Source: Sphingomonas faeni
GTDB taxonomy: Bacteria; Pseudomonadota; Alphaproteobacteria; Sphingomonadales; Sphingomonadaceae
Direction: 5' to 3'
Assembly: GCF_030817315.1 (NCBI RefSeq)
Contig: NZ_JAUSZF010000001.1
Location: 64,501 to 128,500, forward strand
Length of the DNA stretch: 64,000 bases
The notes under the pieces are model-generated. The model was not told the DNA's origin and did no database searches. It worked only from the letters and a program-made list of their open reading frames with translations. This document shows positions 41,080 through 50,601 of this stretch, in pieces. A program made the translations under genes and the position numbers. How positions within the stretch are numbered: position 1 is the stretch's first letter; each line of letters starts with the position of its first letter.

Positions 41080-43396
41080 TTACTCGGCGTCGACCGTCTC
41101 GGTCTTGCCCTTCTTTTTCGGCTTCTTTGGTGCTGCAGGCTCGATCGCGAACGACAGAGCGCCGTCCTTCATCTTCACCGTCACCTCGCCGCCATGGACG
41201 AGCTTGCCGAACAGCAGTTCCTCGGCGAGCGGCTGCTTGATCTTCTCCTGGATCAGGCGACCCATCGGCCGTGCGCCGTACAGCTTGTCATAGCCCTTAG
41301 TCGTGAGCCACGCCTTCGACTCGTCGTCGAGGACGATATGCACGCCGCGGTCGGCCAGCTGGAGTTCGAGCTGAAGGATGAACTTGTCCACCACCCGCGC
41401 GACGACCTCGGTCGGCAGATACCCGAACGGCACCACCGCATCGAGACGGTTGCGGAATTCCGGCGTGAACATCTTCGTCACGGCCACCTCATCCTCGCCC
41501 TCGCGCGTCAGGTTGCCGAAGCCGACCGTCTCGCGCGCCATGTCGCTGGCGCCCGCATTGGTCGTCATGATCAGGATGACGTTGCGGAAATCGACCGACT
41601 TGCCGTGCTGGTCGGTCAGCCGCCCGTTATCCATCACCTGCAACAGGATGTTGAACAGGTCCGGATGCGCCTTCTCGATCTCGTCGAGCAACAGGACGCA
41701 ATGCGGGTTCTGGTCGATCGCATCGGTCAGCAGACCACCCTGGTCGAACCCAACATAGCCGGGAGGCGCACCGATCAAACGACTGACCGAATGCCGCTCC
41801 ATATATTCGGACATGTCGAACCGCTGGAGCGGAATGCCCAGAATCGTCGAAAGCTGCTTGGCGACTTCGGTCTTGCCGACACCCGTAGGGCCGGTGAACA
41901 GATAGTTGCCGATCGGCTTCTCCGGCTCGCGCAGACCCGCCCGAGCCAGCTTGATCGCCGAGCTGAGCTTCTCGATCGCCGCATTCTGCCCGAACACCAC
42001 CCCGCTTCAGATCCGTCTCGAGCGTGGCCAGTGCCAGCTTATCGTCGGTCGAGACCGACTTCGGCGGGATGCGTGCCATCGTCGCGATGACCTGCTCGAT
42101 CTCCTTGGGGGTGATCGTTTTCTTGCGCTTGTTCGGCGGCACCAGCATCTGCATCGCGCCTACCTCGTCGATCACGTCGATCGCCTTGTCCGGCAGCTTG
42201 CGGTCGTTGATGTACCGCGCCGACAGCTCAACCGCCGACTTGATCGCATCCGGCGTGTACTTGACGTTGTGGTGATCCTCGAACGCCGAACGCAAGCCAG
42301 CGAGGATCTTGATCGTATCCTCGATGGTCGGCTCGTTCACGTCGATCTTCTGGAAGCGCCGCAGCAACGCGCGGTCCTTTTCGAAGTGGTTACGGAACTC
42401 CTTGTACGTCGTCGAGCCGATGCAACGAATGGTGCCACCCGACAAAGCAGGCTTGAGCAGGTTCGACGCATCCATAGCGCCGCCACTCGTCGCGCCCGCA
42501 CCGATCACGGTGTGGATCTCGTCGATGAACAGCACTGCATCCGGCAGCTTCTCGAGTTCGTTGACGACCGCCTTCAAGCGCTCCTCGAAGTCGCCACGAT
42601 ACCGCGTTCCCGCCAGCAGCGCGCCCATGTCGAGCGAGTAGATCACCGCCGGCAACAGCACGTCGGGTACGTCGCCCTCGACGATTTTCCGCGCAAGGCC
42701 TTCTGCGATCGCGGTCTTGCCGACGCCGGGATCACCGACATAGAGCGGGTTGTTCTTCGACCGGCGGCACAGGATCTGGATCGTGCGATCCACCTCCGGG
42801 CCGCGCCCGATCAGCGGATCGACCTTGCCGGCCTTCGCCTTCTCGTTGAGGTCGACGGTGAATTGCTTGAGTGCGCTTTCCGTCTTCTTCTCCTGTCCCT
42901 TAGTCGGCTTCTCGTCGTCGGCACCCTTGGGCGTCGAGGCTTCGGTCGCCTGCTGGCCACCCTTGCCGACACCGTGACTGATGAAGCTGACCGCATCGAG
43001 GCGGCTCATGTCCTGCTGTTGCAGGAAATAGACGGCATAGCTCTCGCGCTCGCTGAACAGGGCGACAAGCACATTGGCGCCCGTTACTTCGTCGCGGCCC
43101 GAGGACTGGACGTGCAGGATCGCGCGCTGGACGACACGCTGGAACCCGCTGGTCGGGGACGGATCGGTCGCCGCATCGACCTTCAGCGCATCGAGTTCGC
43201 TGTCGAGGTAATGCGCGACGGTGTTCTTCAGTTCGCCGATCTCGACGTTGCATGCGGTCATGACCTTCGACGCATGTTCGTCGTCGATCAGTGCGAGCAG
43301 CAGATGCTCCAGCGTCGCATATTCGTGGCGCCGGGACGATGCCGCCTCGAGCGCCTTGTGCAGCGTGGTCTCGAGGGCGGGTGCAAATGATGGCAT
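41080..43396 (-). pseudogene. clpA: ClpA, Clp protease ATP-binding subunit, frameshifted
   Basis: ClpA unfolds substrates for ClpP. The N domain (SRRHEYATLEHLLLAL), first AAA module (GDPGVGKTAIAEGLA) and linker lie in the frame from 43396. The second AAA module (GPTGVGKTEVAKQL, GAPPGYVGFDQGGLL, RPMGRLIQ) lies in a different frame ending at 41080. The two join at 42000-42003, where CCCC (GGGG on the coding strand) turns LKRVVFGQ into LKRGGVRA. Removing one base restores a 771-residue ClpA of normal length. Either the gene is broken, or the base is a sequencing error. ClpS is not adjacent. Confidence 0.88.
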
Positions 43397-43554
43397 TTAC
43401 AATACTCCTGTCGGGCCGCGAGAACGCGAGCCCTTTGCCACTATGTCGGAACTGATATCGGTCGCATCAAGCACTTGAACCCGGCCCCATCCGTTCCTGC
43501 GCTGTCCGAAAATCGAATGATCCGCTAAACCCGACGAAGATGCCTTATCTGCTC

Positions 43555-43638
43555 CGTCATCCTGGGCTCGACCCAGGATCCAGAGCCATGAGGGCTGCCC
43601 GCTGTAACCCTGGATCCCAGCGTTCGCTGGGATGACGG
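43555..43638. repeat. Palindromic element, family C variant
   Basis: Arms GTCATCCTGGGCTCGACCCA and CCCAGCGTTCGCTGGGATGA in inverted order, sharing the outer GTCATCC/GGATGAC ends with families B and C. It lies upstream of clpA; the 43397-43719 gap shows nothing else. Confidence 0.75.
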
Positions 43639-43719
43639 CCGGGTAGTGCGGTTTGGCATTGGGCGAGACGAAGGTACAGGTCGATGCCGTGGCAGCGAAC
43701 ACAGGCACCGCCGCGACGG

Positions 43720-43914
43720 TCACCGCCTGAACAGGTCGTCGGCGATGGCGCGGTGACTGACCGCGCGGTCCTTCTTCAGCTGGCAGCGCGCGATCTCGCC
43801 CTGCAGCACGGTGATCCGCGCATCGAGCTCATCGACCGACAAAGGATCGAGGTCCTGCCGCACCAGTGCGTCAAGCAGATCGTCGGGACGGGAGGGGGCG
43901 TCTTCCAGGTCCAT
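43720..43914 (-). CDS. DUF1192 protein
   Basis: A 64-residue DUF1192 protein: LDPLSVDELDARITVLQGEIARCQLKK is the family core and forms a coiled helix. ATG 43914 is the family start (MDLEDAPSRPDD). It is divergent from the quinone oxidoreductase gene, a pairing seen in other alphaproteobacteria to my recollection. Function unknown. Confidence 0.85.
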   Translation of the reverse strand: MDLEDAPSRPDDLLDALVRQDLDPLSVDELDARITVLQGEIARCQLKKDRAVSHRAIADDLFRR

Positions 43915-43986
43915 CGTGCCTGCAACGTTGACCCGCACCAGAGTGATGTCAATAAGGCGCTGAAATCAAATGGGGCGTCCGCGCTG

Positions 43987-44994
43987 ATGACAACCGATAC
44001 CATACCCGACGTCATGAAGGCGATCGACCCCGAACAGCCGGGGGGACCCGAGGTGCTGGTGCTCGTCGAGCGCCCCGTACCAAAACCGGGGCAGGGGGAG
44101 GTTCTCGTCAAGGTCGCGGCGGCGGGCGTCAATCGTCCCGAGGTGATGCAGCGCCAAGGCAAATACCCGCCCCCGCCGGGTGCGCCGTCGATCCTTGGCA
44201 TGGAGATTTCCGGCACGATCGTCGCGGTCGGCGACGACGTCGGCGACGAACAGATCGGCCAGTCCGTCTGCGCGCTGATCTCCGGCGGCGCGTATGCCGA
44301 GTACGCAGTCGCGCCGTTCGGCCAGTGCCTGCCCGTGCCCGATGCCCTCACGATGACCGAAGCGGCGGCGATGCCCGAGACGCTCTTCACCGTCTGGACC
44401 AACCTCTTCGAACGCGCTTACGCGATGGAGGGCGACACCGTCCTGGTTCACGGCGGCACCAGCGGCATCGGCACGATGGCGATCGGCCTGTGCAACGTCT
44501 TCGGCATCGACATCATCGTGACGGCCGGCTCGAAGGCCAAGTGCGAAGCGGCGCTAAGCCTCGGCGCCACCCACGCGATCGACTACAAGACCGAGGATTT
44601 CGTCGAGCGCGTGAAGCAGATCACCGGCGGCAAGGGCGTCGCCGCGGTGCTCGACATGGTCGGCGGCGACTACGTCCCCCGCAACCTGCAATGCCTCGCC
44701 GAAGACGGTCGTCACGTCTCGATCGCGGTCCAGGGCGGTATCACGGCGACGGTCCCGCTGTTCGAGATCATGCGCCGCCGCCTGACGCTGACCGGCTCGA
44801 CGCTCCGCCCCCGCGACACCGCGTTCAAGTCGCTAGTGGCGGACGAACTGGCGCGCACCGTCTGGCCGCACGTCGAGGCCGGCAAGCTGAAACCGGTCAT
44901 CGACCGCGTCTTCGCGTTCGCCGACGCCCCGGCCGCCCATACCCGCATGGAAGCCGGCGACCACGTCGGCAAGATCGTCCTGACGATGGGGTGA
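43987..44994 (+). CDS. NAD(P)H quinone oxidoreductase, zinc-type MDR family
   Basis: A 335-residue medium-chain reductase of the PIG3/QOR group. It shows GVNRPEVMQRQGKYPPPPGAP, the nucleotide-binding VHGGTSGIGTMAIGL, and the Lys-bearing AGSKAKCEAALSLGA loop. No structural zinc cysteines are seen, in line with zeta-crystallin-like quinone reductases. ATG 43987 is chosen over upstream starts that lack family residues. It probably reduces quinones or enones with NADPH. Confidence 0.88.
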   Translation: MTTDTIPDVMKAIDPEQPGGPEVLVLVERPVPKPGQGEVLVKVAAAGVNRPEVMQRQGKYPPPPGAPSILGMEISGTIVAVGDDVGDEQIGQSVCALISGGAYAEYAVAPFGQCLPVPDALTMTEAAAMPETLFTVWTNLFERAYAMEGDTVLVHGGTSGIGTMAIGLCNVFGIDIIVTAGSKAKCEAALSLGATHAIDYKTEDFVERVKQITGGKGVAAVLDMVGGDYVPRNLQCLAEDGRHVSIAVQGGITATVPLFEIMRRRLTLTGSTLRPRDTAFKSLVADELARTVWPHVEAGKLKPVIDRVFAFADAPAAHTRMEAGDHVGKIVLTMG

Positions 44995-45015
44995 GGGGGC
45001 GCCCGCCCCACAACA

Positions 45016-45130
45016 CACCACCACCACCCCGGCGAAGGCCGGGGCCCAATTGGGAACGTCGAGTAAAGATCCACAGCCCTCTGTTACCATAACCTTTCCA
45101 ATTGGGCCCCGGCCTCCGCCGGGGTGGTGG
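45016..45130. repeat. Palindromic element, family A
   Basis: Begins with CACCACCCCGGCGAAGG and ends with GCCGGGGTGGTGG. Inner CCCAATTGGG boxes are present. Together with the next element it fills most of the 44995-45318 gap. Confidence 0.85.
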
Positions 45131-45156
45131 GATATGTGGGTAAACCCAGAACCAAG

Positions 45157-45215
45157 CTTGTTCTCCCGCGAAGGCGGGAGCCCAGTCCGGATCCCCGCCT
45201 TTGCGGGGAAACACG
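45157..45215. repeat. Compact palindromic element (family A-like)
   Basis: CTTGTTCTCCCGCGAAGGCG faces an inverted copy with a few changed bases, with almost no centre. Same type as 12209-12264 and 50464-50523. Confidence 0.8.
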
Positions 45216-45318
45216 CTATACTCGGTGATGACTTCTAACAGTCATTGGACTGCGACTACCCTGTCACAATACTCGGCTAATACTCGCGGTAAGGGATACC
45301 TTGCCGGGGGACAGGCTC

Positions 45319-46203
45319 ATGAACGCCGTTACGACGTTTCCGCCATCTAGCGTCTTGGGCGCCGACATCACCGATATCGCCGACTTCATCCATTCCCGGC
45401 CCGCCGCGCCCGAGCCGATCGTCGAGCGCCGCCAATATCGCACGATCTGGATCTCCGACGTCCATCTCGGCACGCGCGGCTGCAACGCCGGGATGCTCAA
45501 CGACTTCCTCGACCACGTCGACAGCGAGACGATGTACCTCGTCGGCGACATGATCGACGGCTGGCGGCTGAAGAAGAAATTCTACTGGCCCGCCGCGCAC
45601 AACGACGTTCTGTGGCGGCTGCTCAAGCGCGCCAAGCGCGGCACGCGCGTCGTCTACATCCCCGGCAATCACGACGAAGTATTCCGCCAATATTCCGGGC
45701 TCGACTTCGGTGGCATCTCGATCCGGCGCAAGGCGATCCACGAAACCGCCGACGGCCGGCGCCTCCTCGTCCTCCACGGCGACGAATTCGATGCGATTAC
45801 GCTAGCACACCGCTGGGTCGCGCATATCGGTGACGCCGCGTACACGATGTTGATGGGGCTGAACCGCTGGGTCAACGGCGCACGCCGCCGGATGGGCATG
45901 CCCTATTGGTCGCTGTCGAAGCACGCCAAGGCGAAGGTCAAGAACGCGGTCGCCTTCATCTCGCACTTCGAGGAAGTCGTCGCCCACGCCGCCGGCGTCC
46001 GCGGCGTCGAGGGCGTCGTCTGCGGCCACATCCACACCGCAGAAATGCGCGAGATCGCCGGGATCGCCTATTACAATGACGGCGACTGGGTCGAGGGCTG
46101 CACCGCGCTGGTCGAGCATTTCGATGGACGGATGGAGTTGCTCCACTGGGCCGACGAAATCGCCGCCCGCGAGCGCGATAAAGTCGTCACCCTAGCCGCC
46201 TGA
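45319..46203 (+). CDS. UDP-2,3-diacylglucosamine diphosphatase-like metallophosphoesterase
   Basis: A 294-residue calcineurin-fold phosphoesterase related to LpxH. Metal ligands appear in ISDVHLGTRG, VGDMIDGW, PGNHDEV, LHGDEFD and GHIHTAEM. The gene may act in lipid A or another glycolipid path. Sphingomonads carry glycosphingolipids instead of lipopolysaccharide, so a role outside classic lipid A is possible. ATG 45319 is chosen over 45301, which has a poorer ribosome site. A GT4 glycosyltransferase follows. Confidence 0.8.
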   Translation: MNAVTTFPPSSVLGADITDIADFIHSRPAAPEPIVERRQYRTIWISDVHLGTRGCNAGMLNDFLDHVDSETMYLVGDMIDGWRLKKKFYWPAAHNDVLWRLLKRAKRGTRVVYIPGNHDEVFRQYSGLDFGGISIRRKAIHETADGRRLLVLHGDEFDAITLAHRWVAHIGDAAYTMLMGLNRWVNGARRRMGMPYWSLSKHAKAKVKNAVAFISHFEEVVAHAAGVRGVEGVVCGHIHTAEMREIAGIAYYNDGDWVEGCTALVEHFDGRMELLHWADEIAARERDKVVTLAA

Positions 46204-46209
46204 CCCAAA

Positions 46210-46347
46210 ACCCTCTCCCCCTCGGGGAGAGGGAAAGACGCGAAGCGGCGCGGGTGAGGGCAAGTCCACAACGCCTGTGAACAGCGTGCCCTCACCCTCC
46301 CACCGCAAGCGCGGCGGGCCCCTCCCTCTCCCCTCGGGGAGAGGGTA
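46210..46347. repeat. Palindromic element, family E
   Basis: Arms CCCTCTCCCCCTCGGGGAGA and CTCCCTCTCCCCTCGGGGAG with inner GGGTGAGGGCA/TGCCCTCACCC boxes. A half copy lies at 51403-51464. It separates the phosphoesterase and glycosyltransferase genes. Confidence 0.8.
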
Positions 46348-46363
46348 AAACGGAGAGAAACCG

Positions 46364-47386
46364 ATGCGTATCGCGATCGTCACGGACGCCTGGAGCCCGC
46401 AAGTCAACGGCGTCGTCCGCACCCTCCAGTCGGTCCAGCGCGAACTCAAATCGATCGGCCACGAGGTCCTGGTCGTCTCCCCCGAACGCTTCGCCTCGAT
46501 GCCATGCCCGACCTATCCCGAGATCCGCCTCGCCTTCGCGCGCTCCGGTGCAGTCGGCCGCATGCTGGCGAGCTTCGGCGCCGATGCGATCCACCTCGCC
46601 ACCGAAGGGCCGGTCTGCCTCGCCGCCCGCTCGTGGTGCCTCGCCCGCGCGCTCCCGTTCACCAGCGCCTATCACACGCAGTTCCCCGACTATATCGCCG
46701 CCCGCACCGGTGCGAACCCCGACTGGATCTGGCGCTACATCCGCTGGTTCCACCGCCCCGCCCAGTCGATCCTCGTCTCCACGCCCTCAGTCGCGGCAAC
46801 GCTTGCAGCACAAGGTCTGCACCAGGTCCGCGAATGGGGCAGGGGCGTCGACTTCGCCCAGTTCGGCCTCGACGGCGCCCGCGACCCCGAGATGGCGGCG
46901 CTCCCCGGTCCGATCCAGCTCTATGTCGGCCGTGTTGCGGTCGAGAAGAATATCGAGGCGTTCCTCTCCTCCACGCATCCCGGTACCAAGGTCGTGGTCG
47001 GCGAAGGCCCCGCCCGCGCCGCGCTCGCCCGCCGGTTCCCGGACGCGGTCTTCCTCGGCCAGCGCTCCGGCCTAGACCTCGCCGCAGCGTACCGCACCGC
47101 CGACGTCCTCGTCTTCCCCAGCCGCACGGACACCTTCGGCCTCGTCATGATCGAAGCCTTAGCCTGCGGAACCCCCGTCGCGGCCTACCCGGTAACCGGC
47201 CCGATCGACGTCCTCGACGACCGCGTCGGCGCGATGCACGATGACCTCGACACCGCGATCGCCACCGCGCTAACCCGCGACAGCGTCACCTGCGCCGCCT
47301 ACGCCGCCCGCTACAGCTGGCCGGCCAGCGCGCGCCAGTTCCTCCACGCGCTCGTCCCCCTCGAAGGAAAGCTCCTGGCCGCCTGA
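46364..47386 (+). CDS. GT4-family glycosyltransferase
   Basis: A 340-residue GT-B enzyme. The N-terminal half has IVTDAWSPQVNGVVRTL, typical of GDP-mannose-dependent mannosyltransferases and related GT4 members; the C-terminal donor site has LYVGRVAVEKNIEAFL and the EX7E-type FPSRTDTFGLVMIEALACG. The acceptor is unknown. Its neighbour, an LpxH-like phosphoesterase, suggests a shared glycolipid or envelope role. An intrinsic terminator follows. Confidence 0.87.
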   Translation: MRIAIVTDAWSPQVNGVVRTLQSVQRELKSIGHEVLVVSPERFASMPCPTYPEIRLAFARSGAVGRMLASFGADAIHLATEGPVCLAARSWCLARALPFTSAYHTQFPDYIAARTGANPDWIWRYIRWFHRPAQSILVSTPSVAATLAAQGLHQVREWGRGVDFAQFGLDGARDPEMAALPGPIQLYVGRVAVEKNIEAFLSSTHPGTKVVVGEGPARAALARRFPDAVFLGQRSGLDLAAAYRTADVLVFPSRTDTFGLVMIEALACGTPVAAYPVTGPIDVLDDRVGAMHDDLDTAIATALTRDSVTCAAYAARYSWPASARQFLHALVPLEGKLLAA

Positions 47387-47452
47387 GCTTGCGTGCCCGA
47401 ATCTTGTTTGCTTGCCTGTTAGCCCCGCGCGCACTAAGTCTCTCTCATGTCA

Positions 47453-47486
47453 GGCCGCTCCGAAAGGGGCGGCCCTTTCTATTTTT
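47453..47486 (+). terminator. Intrinsic terminator after the glycosyltransferase
   Basis: GGCCGCTCC and GGGGCGGCC (one G-T pair) around a GAAA loop, then CTTTCTATTTTT. It lies 67 bases after the gene and just ahead of the next start. Confidence 0.75.
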
Positions 47487-47500
47487 ACGGAGTTTCCGCC

Positions 47501-48178
47501 GTGGCCCAGCCGCTCATGCCCCACGCGACCGCCGCCTGGATGGTCGATAATACCGCGCTCAGTTTCGAGCAGATCGCGGACTTCTGCGGCCTGCACATCC
47601 TTGAGATCCAGGCGATCGCCGACGACACCACCTCGACCAAGCTCACCGGTCGCGATCCCGTCCGCGCGCACGAAGTCACGCAGGAAGAGATCGACAAGGG
47701 CGCCGCCGATCCCGATTACCAGCTGAAGATGATCAAGGGTCCCGAGCAGGTCCGCCGCACCAAGGGCCCGCGCTACACGCCGGTCTCGAAGCGCCAGGAC
47801 AAGCCCGACGGCATCTCGTGGATCATCCGCAATCACCCCGAGATCACCGATGGTGCGATCTCACTGCTGATCGGCACCACCCGCACCACGATCGCCGCAA
47901 TCCGCGACCGCAGCCACTGGAACATCGCCAACATCACCCCGAAGGACCCGGTCACGCTGGGTCTCACCTCGCAGCGCGAGTTGGACGCAGCAGTGGCGAA
48001 GGCTGCCAAGGCAGCCGGCATGGAAGCCCCCACCGACACCCGCCTCGAAGGCGACCGCGAAGTGCTCCTCCAGCAGCTCCGCGCCGAGCGCACCCAGGCG
48101 GCCGCGGACGCGCAGTTCGTGGCAGACGGCGGCGTCCTCCCCGTCAAGCCACTCTTCGACGACCCCTTCAAGCGCTGA
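47501..48178 (+). CDS. trcR: TrcR-type cell cycle regulator (DUF1013)
   Basis: A 225-residue DUF1013 protein, conserved in alphaproteobacteria and named cell cycle transcriptional regulator TrcR. It has ATAAWMVDNTALSFEQIADFCGLH near the start (an HTH-like unit), then PDGISWIIRNHPEITDGAISLLIGTT (a second HTH-like unit) and a basic tail. GTG 47501 is chosen: CGGAG lies 8 bases ahead, and the start falls after the terminator. ATG 47447 would place the start inside the terminator stem. Confidence 0.85.
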   Translation: MAQPLMPHATAAWMVDNTALSFEQIADFCGLHILEIQAIADDTTSTKLTGRDPVRAHEVTQEEIDKGAADPDYQLKMIKGPEQVRRTKGPRYTPVSKRQDKPDGISWIIRNHPEITDGAISLLIGTTRTTIAAIRDRSHWNIANITPKDPVTLGLTSQRELDAAVAKAAKAAGMEAPTDTRLEGDREVLLQQLRAERTQAAADAQFVADGGVLPVKPLFDDPFKR

Positions 48179-48185
48179 CCTGAAC

Positions 48186-48230
48186 TTATCCCCCTCCCGC
48201 AAGCGGGAGGGGGCAGGGGGTGGGCACGCG
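48186..48230. repeat. Half palindrome, family F-like
   Basis: CCCCTCCCGCAAGCGGGAGG followed by GGCAGGGGGTGGGCA is a single hairpin arm pair without the distal half. It lies just after trcR. Confidence 0.6.
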
Positions 48231-48307
48231 CTCCCCTCCCACGATACGCCGAGTGAGCGCGGTAAGGCCCACGCGCCGCGCAGACGAAGAAGCGCAAACC
48301 CCTCGTC

Positions 48308-48389
48308 CGTCATCCTGACGAAAGTCAGGATCCAGAGCCAAAAATGCCGCCCTACGTTATCCTGGATCCTGACTTTCGTCAGGATGACG
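48308..48389. repeat. Palindromic element, family B
   Basis: Copy of the 80-bp element at 9705-9785, with GGATCC in place of GGACCC next to the stems. Confidence 0.85.
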
Positions 48390-48449
48390 GGGACCACGCA
48401 ACGCCCGCCGGCACTATCTCCCGCCACATCCAGTTGCTAACCGCAACGG

Positions 48450-49514
48450 ATGGCAACCGCACCCGACACAGACTTCACGCCGACCAGCCACAAGGGCCTG
48501 ACCTACCCTTTCGGCGGCGCAGAGCCCCAACCTGGTGACGTCTACGAGGTCGCCCCCGGGATAGACTGGGTCCGCCTGAAAATCCCCGGCCCCCTCCGCC
48601 ACGTAAACTGCTGGCTACTCGCCGACACCGACGGCGACGCGCTGGTCGACACCGGCATGAACACCGTGGAGGCCCGCGACGCCTGGAAAGCCATCTTCAC
48701 CGGTCCCAAAGCCAACACCCGCATCACCAAGATGATCGGCACTCACTTCCACCCCGACCATATCGGCCTCGCCGGCTGGATGTGCGACCACCATGCCGCC
48801 CCCCTGATCATGACCCGAGCCGAGTGGCTGACCGCACGCATGCTCGCCGCCGACGCCCGCGACTCCGTCCCGCACGAAATGCTCGCCTTCTGGCGCGGCG
48901 CAGGCTGGAGCCTGGAACAGATCGACCACGCCACCGCCAAGGGCTGGGCGGGGTTCCGCAAGATCATCACGCCGCTCCCGCTCAGCTACACCCGCATCGA
49001 AGACGGCGACACCCTCACCATCGGCGCGCGCGACTGGCGTGTCGTCACCGGCTCCGGCCACTGCCCCGAACACGCGTGCCTGTACGACGAAGCCGGCGGC
49101 ATCCTCATCGCCGGCGATCAGGTCTTGCCCCGCATCAGCCCCAACGTCTCGCTAGGCGTCACCGAACCGAACGCCGACCCGCTGGGCGAATGGTTCGCCT
49201 CGATCGCCAAGCTCAAGACGCTGCCCGCCGACCTGCTCGTCCTCCCCGGCCACGGCGACCCGTTCACCGGCCTCCACACGCGAGTAGACGCGATGGACCG
49301 CGAACACCGCGAGCGACTCGACGAACTCGCCATCTTCCTCGCCGAACCCCGTCGCGCGATCGACTGTTTCGGTCGCCTGTTCCGCCGCGCGATCGGCCCC
49401 GACGTGCTCGGCATGGCAACCGGCGAAGCGCTCGCCCACCTCCGCCGCCTCGAAGTCGAAGGCCGAGCGACCCGCGAAACGCACGATGGCGTATGGTGGT
49501 GGCGCGGAGCCTGA
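48450..49514 (+). CDS. MBL-fold metallohydrolase
   Basis: A 354-residue metallo-beta-lactamase-fold hydrolase. The metal site reads THFHPDHIGLAG, with later ligands in GSGHCPEHACLY, AGDQVLP and LPGHGDPFTG. This pattern is close to glyoxalase II-like and lactonase-like hydrolases, and the C-terminal domain (about residues 270-350) is a helical add-on as in LACTB2-like proteins. The substrate is unknown. Confidence 0.87.
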   Translation: MATAPDTDFTPTSHKGLTYPFGGAEPQPGDVYEVAPGIDWVRLKIPGPLRHVNCWLLADTDGDALVDTGMNTVEARDAWKAIFTGPKANTRITKMIGTHFHPDHIGLAGWMCDHHAAPLIMTRAEWLTARMLAADARDSVPHEMLAFWRGAGWSLEQIDHATAKGWAGFRKIITPLPLSYTRIEDGDTLTIGARDWRVVTGSGHCPEHACLYDEAGGILIAGDQVLPRISPNVSLGVTEPNADPLGEWFASIAKLKTLPADLLVLPGHGDPFTGLHTRVDAMDREHRERLDELAIFLAEPRRAIDCFGRLFRRAIGPDVLGMATGEALAHLRRLEVEGRATRETHDGVWWWRGA

Positions 49515-49548
49515 GTTAGCATGCGGCCAAATTCAAGAGGATAGGCCC

Positions 49549-50418
49549 ATGTGCGACGAGCATACCGCAGACGATAACGAAGCGTATCTGGCCGGCGTTT
49601 CGCGCCGCCAGTTCGGCGTGATGACCGGCGCGATGGGCCTGACGATGCTGCTGCCCGCCCCCGCGAACGCCGCCGTCATCAAGGGCCGCGACGTCGCGAT
49701 CACCACGCCCGACGGCAAGGCCGACGCCTATTTCGTCGCGCCCGCCACCGGCAAGCATCCCGGCGTGCTGATCTGGCCCGACATCATGGGCCTCCGTCCC
49801 GCCTTCCGCCAGATGGCCGACCGCCTCGCGCAATCGGGCTATGCGGTGCTCGTCGTCAACCAGTTCTACCGCTCGACCAAGGCGCCGTTCCTGAAGCCCG
49901 GCGAATCCTACGACCAGCCCGCCGTCCGCGCCCGCATCGCACCCTTCCGCGAAGCGCTCACGTCCGAAGGCACGGTGCGTGATGCGAAGGCCTTCACCAC
50001 CTTCATCGACGCGCAGCCGCAGACCGACCGCAAGCGTGGGCTGGCCAGCACCGGCTATTGCATGGGCGGCCCGATGGTCCTGCGCACCGCCGCAGCCGTC
50101 CCCAACCGGATCCGCGCCGGCGCGACCTTCCACGGCGGCGGCTTCGTTACCGACAAGCCCGACAGCCCGCATCTCCTGATCCCGCAGATGAAGGGCCGAT
50201 ACCTGATCGCGATCGCCGCCAACGACGATGCTCGCTCGCCCACCGAAAAGGACACGCTCCGCACCGCCTTCGCCGCGGCCAAACTGCCCGCCGAGATCGA
50301 GGTCTATGCCGGCACGATGCATGGCTGGTGCCCGCCCGACTCGAAGGTCTACAACGCAGCCCAGGCGGACAAGGCCTGGGCCCGCATGCTTGCGCTGTTC
50401 GACAAGGCGCTCGTGTAA
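49549..50418 (+). CDS. Dienelactone hydrolase family protein, exported
   Basis: A 289-residue alpha/beta hydrolase. The N-terminus has a twin-arginine-like signal (SRRQFGVMTGAMGLTMLLPAPANA), so it is probably exported by Tat. The nucleophile is Cys in TGYCMGG, with Asp in AANDDARS and His in GTMHGWCPP, as in dienelactone hydrolase. The true substrate is unknown. ATG 49549 lies 35 bases after the MBL gene stop. Confidence 0.85.
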   Translation: MCDEHTADDNEAYLAGVSRRQFGVMTGAMGLTMLLPAPANAAVIKGRDVAITTPDGKADAYFVAPATGKHPGVLIWPDIMGLRPAFRQMADRLAQSGYAVLVVNQFYRSTKAPFLKPGESYDQPAVRARIAPFREALTSEGTVRDAKAFTTFIDAQPQTDRKRGLASTGYCMGGPMVLRTAAAVPNRIRAGATFHGGGFVTDKPDSPHLLIPQMKGRYLIAIAANDDARSPTEKDTLRTAFAAAKLPAEIEVYAGTMHGWCPPDSKVYNAAQADKAWARMLALFDKALV

Positions 50419-50463
50419 CGGGGGAAGGGTGAGGGGCCCGTAACCGAGCCCAGCCCTCCACGT

Positions 50464-50523
50464 CCTTGTTCTCCCGCGAAGGCGGGAGCCCAGGCTGGGC
50501 TCCCGCCTTCGCGGGAGAACAAG
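50464..50523. repeat. Compact palindromic element (family A-like)
   Basis: CTTGTTCTCCCGCGAAGGCG and its inverted copy form an almost perfect 60-bp hairpin between the hydrolase and GST genes. Confidence 0.85.
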
Positions 50524-50601
50524 CTTACTTCGCCAGCAGCCGCTTGACCGCGACCCTACTCCATGAGACCATCGTTCACGATCCGTTCTCAGGGGGCCCG
50601 C

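Noticed and set aside
40613..41293. Plus-strand frames upstream and across clpA
   Set aside because: They overlap the clpA terminator and coding region, and their composition is typical of non-coding GC-rich DNA.
44995..45318. tRNA or small RNA gene in the repeat-rich gap
   Set aside because: The foldable parts are fully explained by two palindromic elements; no cloverleaf was found.
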